A stretch of 18,092 nucleotides of DNA from CAIKZZ01 sp035524495 (GTDB taxonomy: Bacteria > Pseudomonadota > Gammaproteobacteria > Steroidobacterales > Steroidobacteraceae): positions 1 through 18,092 of the forward strand of contig DATKOR010000057.1 in NCBI GenBank assembly GCA_035524495.1, in the 5' to 3' direction. The notes beneath the pieces were generated by a model. It saw only the letters and a program-made list of their open reading frames with translations, did not search any database and was not told the origin of the DNA. The number at the start of each line of letters is the position of its first letter. Within the stretch, counting starts at the first letter, position 1. Positions 6,197 through 13,873 of the stretch are shown here, piece after piece. The translations under genes were made by a program, and so were the position numbers.

Positions 6197-8692
6197 ATGC
6201 AGGCGCTCAGCTTCGCGCGGGCGGCACTCGTGCGCGACGCGAAGGGCGGGGAGCTCGGCGTGCTCTTCGCCGCGCTCGTCGTCGCGGTCACGGCGCTGAC
6301 CGCGGTCGGCTTCTTCACGAGCCGCGTCGCGCAGGGCATCCGCGAGCAGGCGGGGGCGGTGCTGGCGGCCGACCTCAAGCTCGAGTCCGGCCGCCCGCCG
6401 CCCGCGGACGACCGCTATGCGCGCGAGGCGAAGGCGCAGGGCCTCGCGAGCACGCGGCTCGTCAGCTTCGCGAGCGTCGTGTTCTCCGGGGAGCTCAGCC
6501 AGCTCGCCTCGGTCGTCGGCGCGACCGACGGCTACCCGCTGCGCGGCCACCTCAGGATCGCCGCGGCGCCGTTCGCGCCCGGGGCGGAGACGCATGCCCT
6601 TCCCGGCCGCGGCGAGGCGTGGGCGGACTCGCGCCTGCTGACCCGGCTCGGCGTCCCGGTCGGCGGGACGCTGAAGCTCGGCGCCCTGCCGCTCAGGGTC
6701 GCCGCGGTGCTCGACTACCGGCCGGACCAGGGCTCGGGGTTTCAGGACCTCGCGCCGACGCTCTTGATCAACGCCGCGGACGTCGCCGCGACGCGCCTGC
6801 TGCAGCAGGGGAGCCGCGCGAGCTGGAGCCTGCTGGTCGCGGGCCCGAAGGGCGCGGTCGACGCCTACGAGGCGTGGCTGCGCGGGGTCAAGAGCGACGC
6901 CGAGCGGCTGGTCGACGTCGGCGAGTCGAGCGAGCAGATGAAGTCGGCGATGGAGCGCTCGGCGCGCTTCCTGAACCTCGCGGCGCTCGTGACGGTGCTG
7001 CTCGCGGCGGTCGCGGTCGCGATGGGCGCGCGGCGCTTCGCGACGCGCCACCTCGACGTCGTGGCGCTCCTGAAGTGCATGGGCGCGAGCCAGCGCTTCG
7101 TGCTGACCGTGACCTTCGTCGAGCTCGCCTTGGTCGCGCTCCTCGGCGCGCTCGCCGGGACGCTGCTCGGCTTCATCGCCCAGCAGGGCCTGACGTTCCT
7201 GGTGCGCGGGCTGGTGCGCGGCGTGCTGCCGCCGCCGACGCTCGCGCCGGCCCTGGTCGGCATCGGGACCGCGCTGACGATGCTGCTCGGGTTCGCGCTC
7301 GCGCCGCTCCTCGAGCTCAAGCAGGTGCCGCCGGCGCGGGTGCTGCGCCGGAACCTCGAGCCCCCGAGGCTGCGCTTCGGCTTCGGCTACCTCGCGGCGG
7401 CGGCGGCGCTGGCGCTGCTGCTGTTCGTGCTGGTGCGCGATCCGCGCCTGATCGGCTACGCGGTGGGCGGGATCGCGGCGACGGGCCTGATCCTCTTCGG
7501 CGCGGGCCTCCTGCTCGTGCGCGCGACGAAGCGCGTGCGCGGCGGCGCCGGCATCGCCTGGCGCTACGGGCTCGCGAGCGTCGCGCGCCGCGGGCGCGAA
7601 AGCGCCGTGCAGATCGTCGCGTTCGGGCTCGGGCTCACGGTGCTGCTGCAGCTCGCGCTCGTGCGCGACGACCTCCTCAGGGAGTGGCGCGCCTCGCTCC
7701 CGGCCGATGCGCCGAACCACTTCCTGATCAACATCGCGCCCGGGGATGCCGAGGCGCTGGCCGGGTTCTTCGTCGCCCACGGCGTCGCGCGCCCGACGCT
7801 CGCGCCGTGGGTGCGCGCGCGCCTGACCGCCGTCAACGGCGCGCCGCTCAAGACCCGGATGCCGAAGACCGACCGCGGCAGGGCCTTCGCCGAGCGCGAG
7901 CAGAACTTGAGCTGGTCGGCGACGCTGCCGCCCGACAACCGCGTCGTCGAGGGCCGCTGGTGGGAGCACCCGGACCCGGCCAGGCCCGAGGTCTCGATCG
8001 CGAGCGAGTTCCAGGAGGAGCTCGGGCTCAAGCTCGGGGACCAGCTCAGCTTCGACGTCGCCGGCGAGGCGATCGTCGCGAGGGTCACGAGCGTGCGCAA
8101 GGTGCGCTGGGACGGCTTTCGGCCGAACTTCTTCCTGGTGTTCGCGCCGGGGGTGCTCGACACCGCGACCGGGACGCTGATGACTTCGCTGCACCTCGAC
8201 GCCGCGCAGCGGCCGATGCTCGCGCAGCTGATCCAGCGCTTCCCGAGCGTCACGGTGTTCGACATCGACACGCTGATCGGCCAGGTGCGCGACATCATGG
8301 ACCGCGCGGCGCTCGCGGTCGAATACGTCGCGGCGTTCACGCTGCTCGCCGGCGTCGTCGTGCTGCTCGCGGCGATCGAGGCGACGCGCGACGAGCGGCG
8401 CTACGAAAGCGCCGTGCTGCGCACGCTCGGCGCCAGCCGCCTGACGGTGCTGAAGGGGGTCGCGGCCGAGTTCCTCGCGCTCGGGCTGCTCGCCGGGGTG
8501 CTCGCGGCGAGCGCGGCGTCGATCGCGAGCTGGGTGCTCGCGACGCAGCTCTTTGCGCTGCACTACGCGTTCAACCCGCTCCTGTGGCTCGCGGGCCCGG
8601 CGGGCGGGGCGCTGATCGTCGGGCTCGCGGGGACGTTCGCGACGCGGCGCGTCGTCACCGAGCCGCCGGCGACGACGATCAAGGAAACCTAA
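6197..8692 (+). CDS. ybbP: ABC transporter permease with two FtsX domains, YbbP type
   Basis: The 831-residue inner-membrane protein has the architecture of YbbP-like permeases (about 800 residues in E. coli). A first transmembrane helix near residues 19-41 is followed by a large periplasmic MacB-type domain, then an FtsX helix group near 258-372. Helices near 395-445 come next, then a second large periplasmic part (about 500-700), and a final FtsX helix group near 708-820. The cytoplasmic loop motifs VVALLKCMGASQRFV (about 289-303) and SAVLRTLGASRLTV (second repeat) are typical FtsX coupling segments that contact the ATPase. It pairs with YbbA just upstream. MacB-like systems of this kind are usually mechanotransmission or lipid/lipoprotein extraction machines rather than importers. 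The exact role here is unknown, though the tesA linkage hints at envelope lipid work. Confidence 0.92.
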   Translation: MQALSFARAALVRDAKGGELGVLFAALVVAVTALTAVGFFTSRVAQGIREQAGAVLAADLKLESGRPPPADDRYAREAKAQGLASTRLVSFASVVFSGELSQLASVVGATDGYPLRGHLRIAAAPFAPGAETHALPGRGEAWADSRLLTRLGVPVGGTLKLGALPLRVAAVLDYRPDQGSGFQDLAPTLLINAADVAATRLLQQGSRASWSLLVAGPKGAVDAYEAWLRGVKSDAERLVDVGESSEQMKSAMERSARFLNLAALVTVLLAAVAVAMGARRFATRHLDVVALLKCMGASQRFVLTVTFVELALVALLGALAGTLLGFIAQQGLTFLVRGLVRGVLPPPTLAPALVGIGTALTMLLGFALAPLLELKQVPPARVLRRNLEPPRLRFGFGYLAAAAALALLLFVLVRDPRLIGYAVGGIAATGLILFGAGLLLVRATKRVRGGAGIAWRYGLASVARRGRESAVQIVAFGLGLTVLLQLALVRDDLLREWRASLPADAPNHFLINIAPGDAEALAGFFVAHGVARPTLAPWVRARLTAVNGAPLKTRMPKTDRGRAFAEREQNLSWSATLPPDNRVVEGRWWEHPDPARPEVSIASEFQEELGLKLGDQLSFDVAGEAIVARVTSVRKVRWDGFRPNFFLVFAPGVLDTATGTLMTSLHLDAAQRPMLAQLIQRFPSVTVFDIDTLIGQVRDIMDRAALAVEYVAAFTLLAGVVVLLAAIEATRDERRYESAVLRTLGASRLTVLKGVAAEFLALGLLAGVLAASAASIASWVLATQLFALHYAFNPLLWLAGPAGGALIVGLAGTFATRRVVTEPPATTIKET

Positions 8693-8695
8693 GGC

Positions 8696-9388
8696 TCAGC
8701 CCGGGTCGATGCGCAGGCGCAGCCGGCCGGCGAGCTCGCCCTCGCCGCGCAGGTTCACGGACTCGAGGTCGACCTCGTAGATGCCGGCCGCGAACGCGGC
8801 GCTGTTGAAGGCGACGCGCAGGTCGTCGTTCGAGTCCTTCAGCTGGTTGTCGAGGCGCGCGAAGTACGTGCCGTCGTCGCGCTTGATCGTGACCTTGAAG
8901 AGCGTCGCGCGCGTGAAGGCGAGGTTGATGCGCAGCTCCGCGAGCGTCGGGGTCGTGCGGTTGCCGATCGGGTAGGTCGGCATCGCCTCGTTCGGCCTCG
9001 CGGCCTTGAGGCGCATCACCTGGGTCGCCATCGGCGCGTTCAGGAGCCCTGCGGCGGCCTGCGACCTCAGGTGCTCGTATTCCGCGGCGAGCGAGCGCTT
9101 GCCGGCGAAGGAGACGAGCGCGACGAGGAGCGCGAGGACGAGCGCCCCGGCGAGCGTCGCCGGCACCCACGGCGCGTGCCAGAACTTCGGCGGCTGCTCG
9201 CGCCACTCGGTGCCGGTGTCGTCGAGGAGCCGCATCATGCGCTTCAGCGTGTCGGGGAGGCCGATGCGTTCGGCGATCTCCGGCGACTGGCGCACGACCT
9301 GCTCAAAGAACCGGGCCTCCGGCGGAGTCAGCCGGCCTCGCAGGTAGCGCTCGACCACCTGGCGTTCTTCGATGAGTTTCAGGTCCAT
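8696..9388 (-). CDS. Single-pass membrane protein resembling an anti-sigma factor
   Basis: The product is 230 residues from the ATG at 9388. The N-terminal about 70 residues are charged and helical with VERYLRGRLTPPEARFFEQ near 12-30, a pattern common in the cytoplasmic parts of anti-sigma-type regulators. One hydrophobic helix lies at about 74-94. The C-terminal 135 residues would then be periplasmic and look like a beta-rich domain. There is no cysteine, so it is not a zinc-binding anti-sigma factor, and no sigma factor gene is adjacent. The annotation is therefore structural only. An in-frame GTG at 9466 would add 26 residues, but neither start has a convincing Shine-Dalgarno. The sequence before the ATG is TATCCCCT. 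The gene converges on ybbP with 3 bp between stops. Confidence 0.75.
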   Translation of the reverse strand: MDLKLIEERQVVERYLRGRLTPPEARFFEQVVRQSPEIAERIGLPDTLKRMMRLLDDTGTEWREQPPKFWHAPWVPATLAGALVLALLVALVSFAGKRSLAAEYEHLRSQAAAGLLNAPMATQVMRLKAARPNEAMPTYPIGNRTTPTLAELRINLAFTRATLFKVTIKRDDGTYFARLDNQLKDSNDDLRVAFNSAAFAAGIYEVDLESVNLRGEGELAGRLRLRIDPG

Positions 9389-9531
9389 AGGGGATACGGT
9401 TTGCCCGGCGCCCTCCCGTGCGACATATTGCGCCAACGGCCCAAACGGCGGCGCGAGCCCCGTCACAGCGCGGCCGCCGCCCCGGCCGTCCCCGTGAGAC
9501 CCTTGTCGCAGAAACCGAGCCCGCCGGACCC
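9389..9531. other. Divergent intergenic region
   Basis: These 143 bp separate two divergent genes and should hold a promoter for each. The only AT-rich patch is ACATATTG at 9423-9430. Read leftward it gives CAATAT preceded by TTGG-type sequence, a possible weak -10 for the membrane-protein gene, roughly 35 bp upstream of its ATG. For the rightward gene I see no convincing pair of hexamers. A GGGAGGG on the leftward strand near 9412-9418 looks like a Shine-Dalgarno but has no start codon at a suitable distance. Confidence 0.3.
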
Positions 9532-9927
9532 ATGCCGGACCCCGATCACGACTTCCTGGCCCGCCTCGAGGCGGGGACCCTGCCGCCCGCCGAATTCAAC
9601 CACCGCGGGCACCTCAAGGCCGGCTTCCTGTACCTGCGAAGGCACGACTTCCCCGGGGCGTGCGTCGCGATGAAGCGCTCGATCCGGGCGTTCGCGGCGG
9701 CGCTCGGCAAGGGCACGCTTTACCACGAGACCGTCACGATCGCCTACCTCGCACTGATCGCCGAGCGGCTCGCCGAGGAGCCGGCGGAGCTCGGGTTTGA
9801 GGCGTTCATCGCGCGCTACCCCGAGCTCGAGAGCCACGAATACCTGCGCCGCTACTACCCGGCGGGCGAGCTCGAGACCCCCGAATCCCGCGCGACCTTC
9901 GTGCTGCCGCGGCCGCGCGCCCCGTAG
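9532..9927 (+). CDS. Small hypothetical protein with HxxH and YHE motifs
   Basis: The 131-residue soluble protein is not a family I can name. It has an FNHRGHL segment (His24, His27) running into a helix, and GKGTLYHETVT (His65, Glu66) in a second helical region. The three histidines and a glutamate could bind a metal, but this is inference. The C-terminal third carries aromatic and charged residues (HEYLRRYYP) and ends in a proline-rich tail. There is no signal peptide and no membrane helix. The ATG at 9532 was chosen because the composition upstream is Arg/Pro-rich and unlike protein. Only a weak GGA precedes it. The frame is open further upstream to 9418. It is followed after 87 bp by the 5-formyl-THF cyclo-ligase gene in the same direction. 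Confidence 0.75.
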   Translation: MPDPDHDFLARLEAGTLPPAEFNHRGHLKAGFLYLRRHDFPGACVAMKRSIRAFAAALGKGTLYHETVTIAYLALIAERLAEEPAELGFEAFIARYPELESHEYLRRYYPAGELETPESRATFVLPRPRAP

Positions 9928-10014
9928 CGCGCCGTCGCTCCGGGGCAGGCGAGGGTCGCTTCGCGTCCCGATCGCCGGATCCGGGGCGGTTAGACTCGCA
10001 CGAGGAGCTTTCCG
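9928..10014 (+). promoter_or_regulatory. Leader of the 5-formyl-THF cyclo-ligase gene
   Basis: These 87 bp contain TAGACT at 9991-9996, a possible -10 element with no good -35, and a strong Shine-Dalgarno GAGGAG at 10002-10007, 7 nt before the ATG. If TAGACT is used, the transcript would start only a few bases before the ribosome-binding site. Otherwise the gene is read from upstream. Confidence 0.35.
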
Positions 10015-10695
10015 ATGGCCCTGCCGACCGAGATCGCCGTACGCCGCAAGGCCGACCGCGCGGCGCTGATCGCGCGCCGCCTCGCGGCGTCGTCGGCCGA
10101 CCACGCGGCCTGGAGTGCGCGGATCGAGGCCAATCTCAGGCGCGCGTTCAGGCCCCTCGAGGGGCTCGCGGTCGGCTTCTGCTGGCCGTACCAGGGCGAG
10201 TTCGACGCCCGCCCGTTCGTCCGCGACCTCAGGCGGCACGGCGCGCGGGCGGCGCTGCCGGTCGTGCTCGGCAAGGGGCTGCCGCTCGAGTTCCGGGAGT
10301 GGTGGCCGGGGGTCGCGATGCTGAACGGCGTCTACGACCTGCCGGTGCCGGACGGCACGCAGAGCGTGCGTCCGCAGGCCCTGCTGATCCCGGCCGTCGG
10401 CATCGGGCCGCAGGGCGATCGGCTCGGCTACGGCGGCGGCTACTTCGACCGCACGCTCGCGGCGCTGCACCCGAAGCCCATTGCGGTCGGGATCGCGTTC
10501 GAGCTCTCGAGGATGGCCGACAGTGAGCCGCACGACCACGACGTGCTGATGGACTTCGTGGTCACCGAGGATCGCATCGAGGTCGCGGTCGACGGCGGGC
10601 TCGAGGCGGTCGATGCGCAGGCGTGCGAGCGACGCCTCGCGGCCCTCATCGACACGCGCGCGCTCCGGCCGCGCGGCCTCGCCAGCCGGGCCTGA
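10015..10695 (+). CDS. 5-formyltetrahydrofolate cyclo-ligase
   Basis: This cytoplasmic enzyme converts 5-formyl-THF to 5,10-methenyl-THF with ATP, recovering a dead-end folate. The 226-residue product has the signature RLGYGGGYFDR at 136-146, the nucleotide/folate-binding loop of the family. It also has the FCWPYQGEFDARP segment (about 55-67) and the C-terminal PHDHDVLMDFVVTE block (172-185), both typical. About 30 residues follow the usual end of the domain. The E. coli homologue is YgfA. Start choice is firm, with ATG preceded by GAGGAG. The formate-THF ligase gene lies 72 bp downstream in the same direction, so the two probably act together in one-carbon metabolism. Confidence 0.94.
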   Translation: MALPTEIAVRRKADRAALIARRLAASSADHAAWSARIEANLRRAFRPLEGLAVGFCWPYQGEFDARPFVRDLRRHGARAALPVVLGKGLPLEFREWWPGVAMLNGVYDLPVPDGTQSVRPQALLIPAVGIGPQGDRLGYGGGYFDRTLAALHPKPIAVGIAFELSRMADSEPHDHDVLMDFVVTEDRIEVAVDGGLEAVDAQACERRLAALIDTRALRPRGLASRA

Positions 10696-10767
10696 TCGCC
10701 GGGCTGTGCCCGCCGCGACATATACAATATATTACCCGCCGAGCCGGGTTTACCGAGGGAGACATTC
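10696..10767 (+). promoter_or_regulatory. Promoter and leader region of formate-THF ligase gene
   Basis: A short AT-rich island (10718-10734) stands out in this GC-rich window and contains TACAAT at 10723-10728, a near-consensus -10 element. The -35 region about 17 bp upstream is GC-rich and poor, suggesting an activated promoter or a different sigma factor. Just upstream a CGGGC-TGT-GCCCG hairpin (10700-10712) begins 5 nt after the previous stop codon, without a T-run. The Shine-Dalgarno GAGGGAG (10755-10761) is 6 nt before the GTG start. The leader after the -10 is too short (about 35 nt) for a ZTP or THF riboswitch. Confidence 0.5.
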
Positions 10768-12441
10768 GTGCGTTCAGACATCGAGATTGCACAGGCGGCA
10801 ACGCTGAAGCCCATCAAGGACATCGCGGCCAGGCTCGGTATTCCCGAGGACGCGCTCGACGCGTACGGGCGCCACAAGGCGAAGATCTCCCTCGACTACA
10901 TCGAGAGCCTCAAGTCCCGGCCGAACGGCAAGCTGATCCTCGTCTCGGCGATCAGCCCGACGCCGGCGGGCGAAGGGAAGACGACGACGACGGTCGGCCT
11001 CGGCGATGCGCTCAATCGCATCGGCAAGAAGGCGGTCATCTGCCTGCGCGAGCCGAGCCTCGGCCCCGTGTTCGGCATGAAGGGCGGCGCCGCCGGCGGC
11101 GGCCTCGCGCAGGTGGTGCCGATGGAGGACATCAACCTCCACTTCACCGGCGACTTCAACGCGATCGGGCTCGCCAACAACCTGCTCGCGGCGCTCCTCG
11201 ACAACCACATCCACCACGGCAACGAGCTTGGCATCGACGTCAGGCGCATCACCTGGAAGCGGGTGATGGACATGAACGACCGCGCGCTGCGCGACATCAC
11301 CGCGGCGCTCGGCGGCCCGGGCAACGGCTACCCGCGCCAGGACGGCTTCGACATCGTCGTCGCCTCCGAGGTCATGGCGATCTTCTGCCTCGCGACCAGC
11401 CTCAAGGACCTCAAGGCGCGGCTCGGCAACATCGTCGTCGGCTACACCCGCGACCAGAAGCCGGTGCGCGCCAAGGATCTGAAGGCGCCGGGCGCGATGA
11501 CGGTGCTGCTGCGCGAGGCGCTGAAGCCGAACCTCGTGCAGACGCTCGAGAACAACCCGGCCTTCATCCACGGCGGCCCGTTCGCCAACATCGCGCACGG
11601 CTGCAACTCGGTGCTCGCGACGCAGACCGCGCTCAAGCTCGCCGACTACGTCGTGACCGAGGCGGGCTTCGGCGCCGACCTCGGCGCCGAGAAGTTCATC
11701 GACATCAAGTGCCGCAAGGCCGGCCTCGAGCCGGCGGCGGCGGTGCTGGTCGCGACGATCCGCGCGCTCAAGTACCACGGCGGCTGCGACCTCAAGGAGC
11801 TCAACAAGGAGAACCTGCCGGCGCTCGAGAAGGGCATCGCGAACCTCGAGCGGCACGTCAACAACGTGCAGGGCCAGTACGGGCTGCCGTGCGTCGTCTC
11901 GGTCAACCACTTCACCTTCGACACCGAGGCCGAGTTCAAGCTGCTCGAGCACAAGCTCGCGCACCTGAAGGTCCCGGTGATCTCGGCGCGCCACTGGGCC
12001 GAGGGCGGCAAGGGCGCCGAGCCCGTCGCGCGCGCGGTCGTCGAGGCCGCCGAGAGGAAGTCGCAGAAGTTCACGTTCGTCTACGACGATGCGCTGCCGC
12101 TGTGGGACAAGATGAAGACGATCGCGACCAGGATCTACGGCGCGAGCGACATCAGCGCGGACACCAAGGTGCGCACGCAGATCAAGCAGCTGCAGGAGAG
12201 CGGCTACGGCCACTATCCGGTCTGCGTCGCCAAGACCCAGTACTCGTTCTCGACCGACGCCTCGCTCAGGGGCGCGCCCTCGGGGCACGTCGTCAACGTC
12301 CGCGAGGTGCGCCTCGCGGCCGGCGCCGAGTTCATCGTCATGGTGTGCGGCGACATCATGACGATGCCGGGCCTGCCGAAGGTGCCGTCGGCCGACCACA
12401 TCGACATCGACGAGCAGGGTCGCGTCGTGGGCCTCTTCTAG
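10768..12441 (+). CDS. fhs: Formate-tetrahydrofolate ligase
   Basis: The enzyme makes 10-formyl-THF from formate, THF and ATP, feeding purine and formyl-Met synthesis and the serine/glycine one-carbon pool. The 557-residue product is the usual length. The ATP-binding loop SPTPAGEGKTTTT is at about 63-75. The highly conserved REPSLGPVFGMKGGAAGGG block (94-112) and PMEDINLHFTGDF (118-130) follow. GPFANIAHGCNS and the VTEAGFGADLGAEKF block are also family hallmarks. The start is GTG at 10768, supported by a well-placed GAGGGAG. It follows the cyclo-ligase gene and precedes an amino-acid permease by 16 bp without a terminator, so co-transcription with the permease is likely. Many proteobacteria rely on FolD instead, so the presence of Fhs suggests that formate is an available one-carbon source. 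Confidence 0.97.
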   Translation: MRSDIEIAQAATLKPIKDIAARLGIPEDALDAYGRHKAKISLDYIESLKSRPNGKLILVSAISPTPAGEGKTTTTVGLGDALNRIGKKAVICLREPSLGPVFGMKGGAAGGGLAQVVPMEDINLHFTGDFNAIGLANNLLAALLDNHIHHGNELGIDVRRITWKRVMDMNDRALRDITAALGGPGNGYPRQDGFDIVVASEVMAIFCLATSLKDLKARLGNIVVGYTRDQKPVRAKDLKAPGAMTVLLREALKPNLVQTLENNPAFIHGGPFANIAHGCNSVLATQTALKLADYVVTEAGFGADLGAEKFIDIKCRKAGLEPAAAVLVATIRALKYHGGCDLKELNKENLPALEKGIANLERHVNNVQGQYGLPCVVSVNHFTFDTEAEFKLLEHKLAHLKVPVISARHWAEGGKGAEPVARAVVEAAERKSQKFTFVYDDALPLWDKMKTIATRIYGASDISADTKVRTQIKQLQESGYGHYPVCVAKTQYSFSTDASLRGAPSGHVVNVREVRLAAGAEFIVMVCGDIMTMPGLPKVPSADHIDIDEQGRVVGLF

Positions 12442-12457
12442 GTTAAAAAGGGGGCGC

Positions 12458-13873
12458 GTGAGCGCAGCCACTGCCCCCCAGCTCGTCCGCGCCCTCGGCC
12501 TCTGGGGCGCGATCGCGATCAACGTCGCGAACATGATCGGCACCGGCGTCTTCCTAAAGACGCGCGTGATGACCTGCAACGTCGGCAGCCCGCTGCTGGT
12601 GCTCGGCGTCTGGGTCGCGGCGGGGCTCCTCGTGCTCGCCGGCACCTTCAGCTATGCGGAAGTCGCCGCGATGATCCCCGAGGCGGGCGGCGAGTACGCG
12701 TTCCTGCGCCGCGCCTACGGGCGGGTCACCGGGTTCCTGTTCGGCTGGACGTCGTTCGCGATCTACAAGACGGGCTCGCAGGCCGCGCTTGCGGTGGGCT
12801 TCGCGATCTTCCTGAACGTCGCGCTCGGCGGCGGCCTCGACCGGGAGCTCGTCGGCCTCGACTTAGGCTCGGTGCACCTCGCGCTCAGCGGCATCGGCCT
12901 GGTCGCGCTCGCGGCGATCTGGTCGGTCGCCTACATCAACTGCCGCTCGGTCGTGACGGGCGGGCGCACCGCGATCGTGCTGACGGGCGCCAAGGTCGTG
13001 CTGCTCGCCGCGCTCGCGCTCGGCGCGTTCGCGTTCGCGAGGGGCCGCTTCGGCCACCTCGCGCTGTCGTCCTCCGGCGCCACCTGCGAGGGGGTCGCCG
13101 CCTCGGCCCGCGGCGGCGTCGCCGGCTTCGGCGCGGCGATGCTCGGGGCACTGTGGGCCTACGACGGCTGGGCCAATGTCGCGCCGCTCGCCGGCGAGAT
13201 CAAGAACCCCGCGCGCGACCTGCCGCGCGCGTTCCTCGGCGGCATGCTGGTCGTCGGCGCCCTCTATCTCGCGGTCAACCTCGCCTACTTCTACGTGCTG
13301 ACGCCGGCCGAGGTCGGCAGCGTCTCGACGACCTCCTCGGTCGCGAGCGAGGTGATGCGGCGCTTCGTCGGCCCCGCGGCGGTGACGGTCGCGGCGGTCG
13401 CGCTGATGCTGTCGGCCTTCGGCTCGCTGCAGGCCTCCTCGATCACCGGCGCGCGGATCCCGTTCGCGATGGCGCGCGAGGGGCTGTTCCCGCGCGCGCT
13501 CGGCGCCGTGTCGAAGGGCTCGCACGTGCCGGCGCGCGCGGTCATCGCGCAGGCGGCGTGGTCGAGCGTGCTCGCGCTCTCGGGCTCCTACGACACGCTG
13601 ACCGACTCGGCGGTGTTCGCGGTGTGGCTCTTCTACGGGCTCACGGCCGGCACGGTGTTCGTGTTCCGCCGCACGCTTCCGGCCGCCGAGCGGCCGTACC
13701 ACGCGCTCGGCTACCCGTGGCTGCCGGCGCTCTTTGTGATCGTCGCCTTCGCGCTGATCGCCAACACCTTCCAGGCGACGCCGCGCCTCGCGCTGACCGG
13801 GGTCGCGATCATGCTGGCGGGGCTGCCGCTCTACGTGTACTTCGCGCGGCCGCTGAAGCTCACACGTCCGTAG
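12458..13873 (+). CDS. APC-family amino-acid permease
   Basis: The 471-residue inner-membrane protein has about twelve hydrophobic helices and the features of the amino acid-polyamine-organocation family. The broken first helix contains NMIGTGVF (about 25-32), the substrate-binding glycine-rich turn. FSYAEVAAMIPEAGGEYAFL follows (about 64-83), and WAYDGWANVAPLAGEIKNP (about 233-251) is the conserved helix 6 region. It looks closest to the LAT/SLC7-like group of exchangers and permeases. The substrate cannot be assigned. The start is GTG at 12458 with AGGGGG 3-4 nt upstream, a slightly tight spacing. It lies 16 bp after fhs in the same direction. If the pair is functional, serine, glycine or histidine, which are donors to the folate pool, would be reasonable candidates, but that is inference. 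Its 3' end overlaps the convergent phosphatase gene by 14 bp. Confidence 0.92.
   Translation: MSAATAPQLVRALGLWGAIAINVANMIGTGVFLKTRVMTCNVGSPLLVLGVWVAAGLLVLAGTFSYAEVAAMIPEAGGEYAFLRRAYGRVTGFLFGWTSFAIYKTGSQAALAVGFAIFLNVALGGGLDRELVGLDLGSVHLALSGIGLVALAAIWSVAYINCRSVVTGGRTAIVLTGAKVVLLAALALGAFAFARGRFGHLALSSSGATCEGVAASARGGVAGFGAAMLGALWAYDGWANVAPLAGEIKNPARDLPRAFLGGMLVVGALYLAVNLAYFYVLTPAEVGSVSTTSSVASEVMRRFVGPAAVTVAAVALMLSAFGSLQASSITGARIPFAMAREGLFPRALGAVSKGSHVPARAVIAQAAWSSVLALSGSYDTLTDSAVFAVWLFYGLTAGTVFVFRRTLPAAERPYHALGYPWLPALFVIVAFALIANTFQATPRLALTGVAIMLAGLPLYVYFARPLKLTRP

Noticed and set aside
9928..10014. 6S RNA gene upstream of the 5-formyl-THF cyclo-ligase gene, as in many proteobacteria
   Set aside because: Only 87 bp separate the two coding regions, less than half the usual 6S length, and I see no long rod-like complementarity.
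10696..10767. ZTP or THF riboswitch before formate-THF ligase
   Set aside because: The leader is too short and lacks the conserved riboswitch core sequences.
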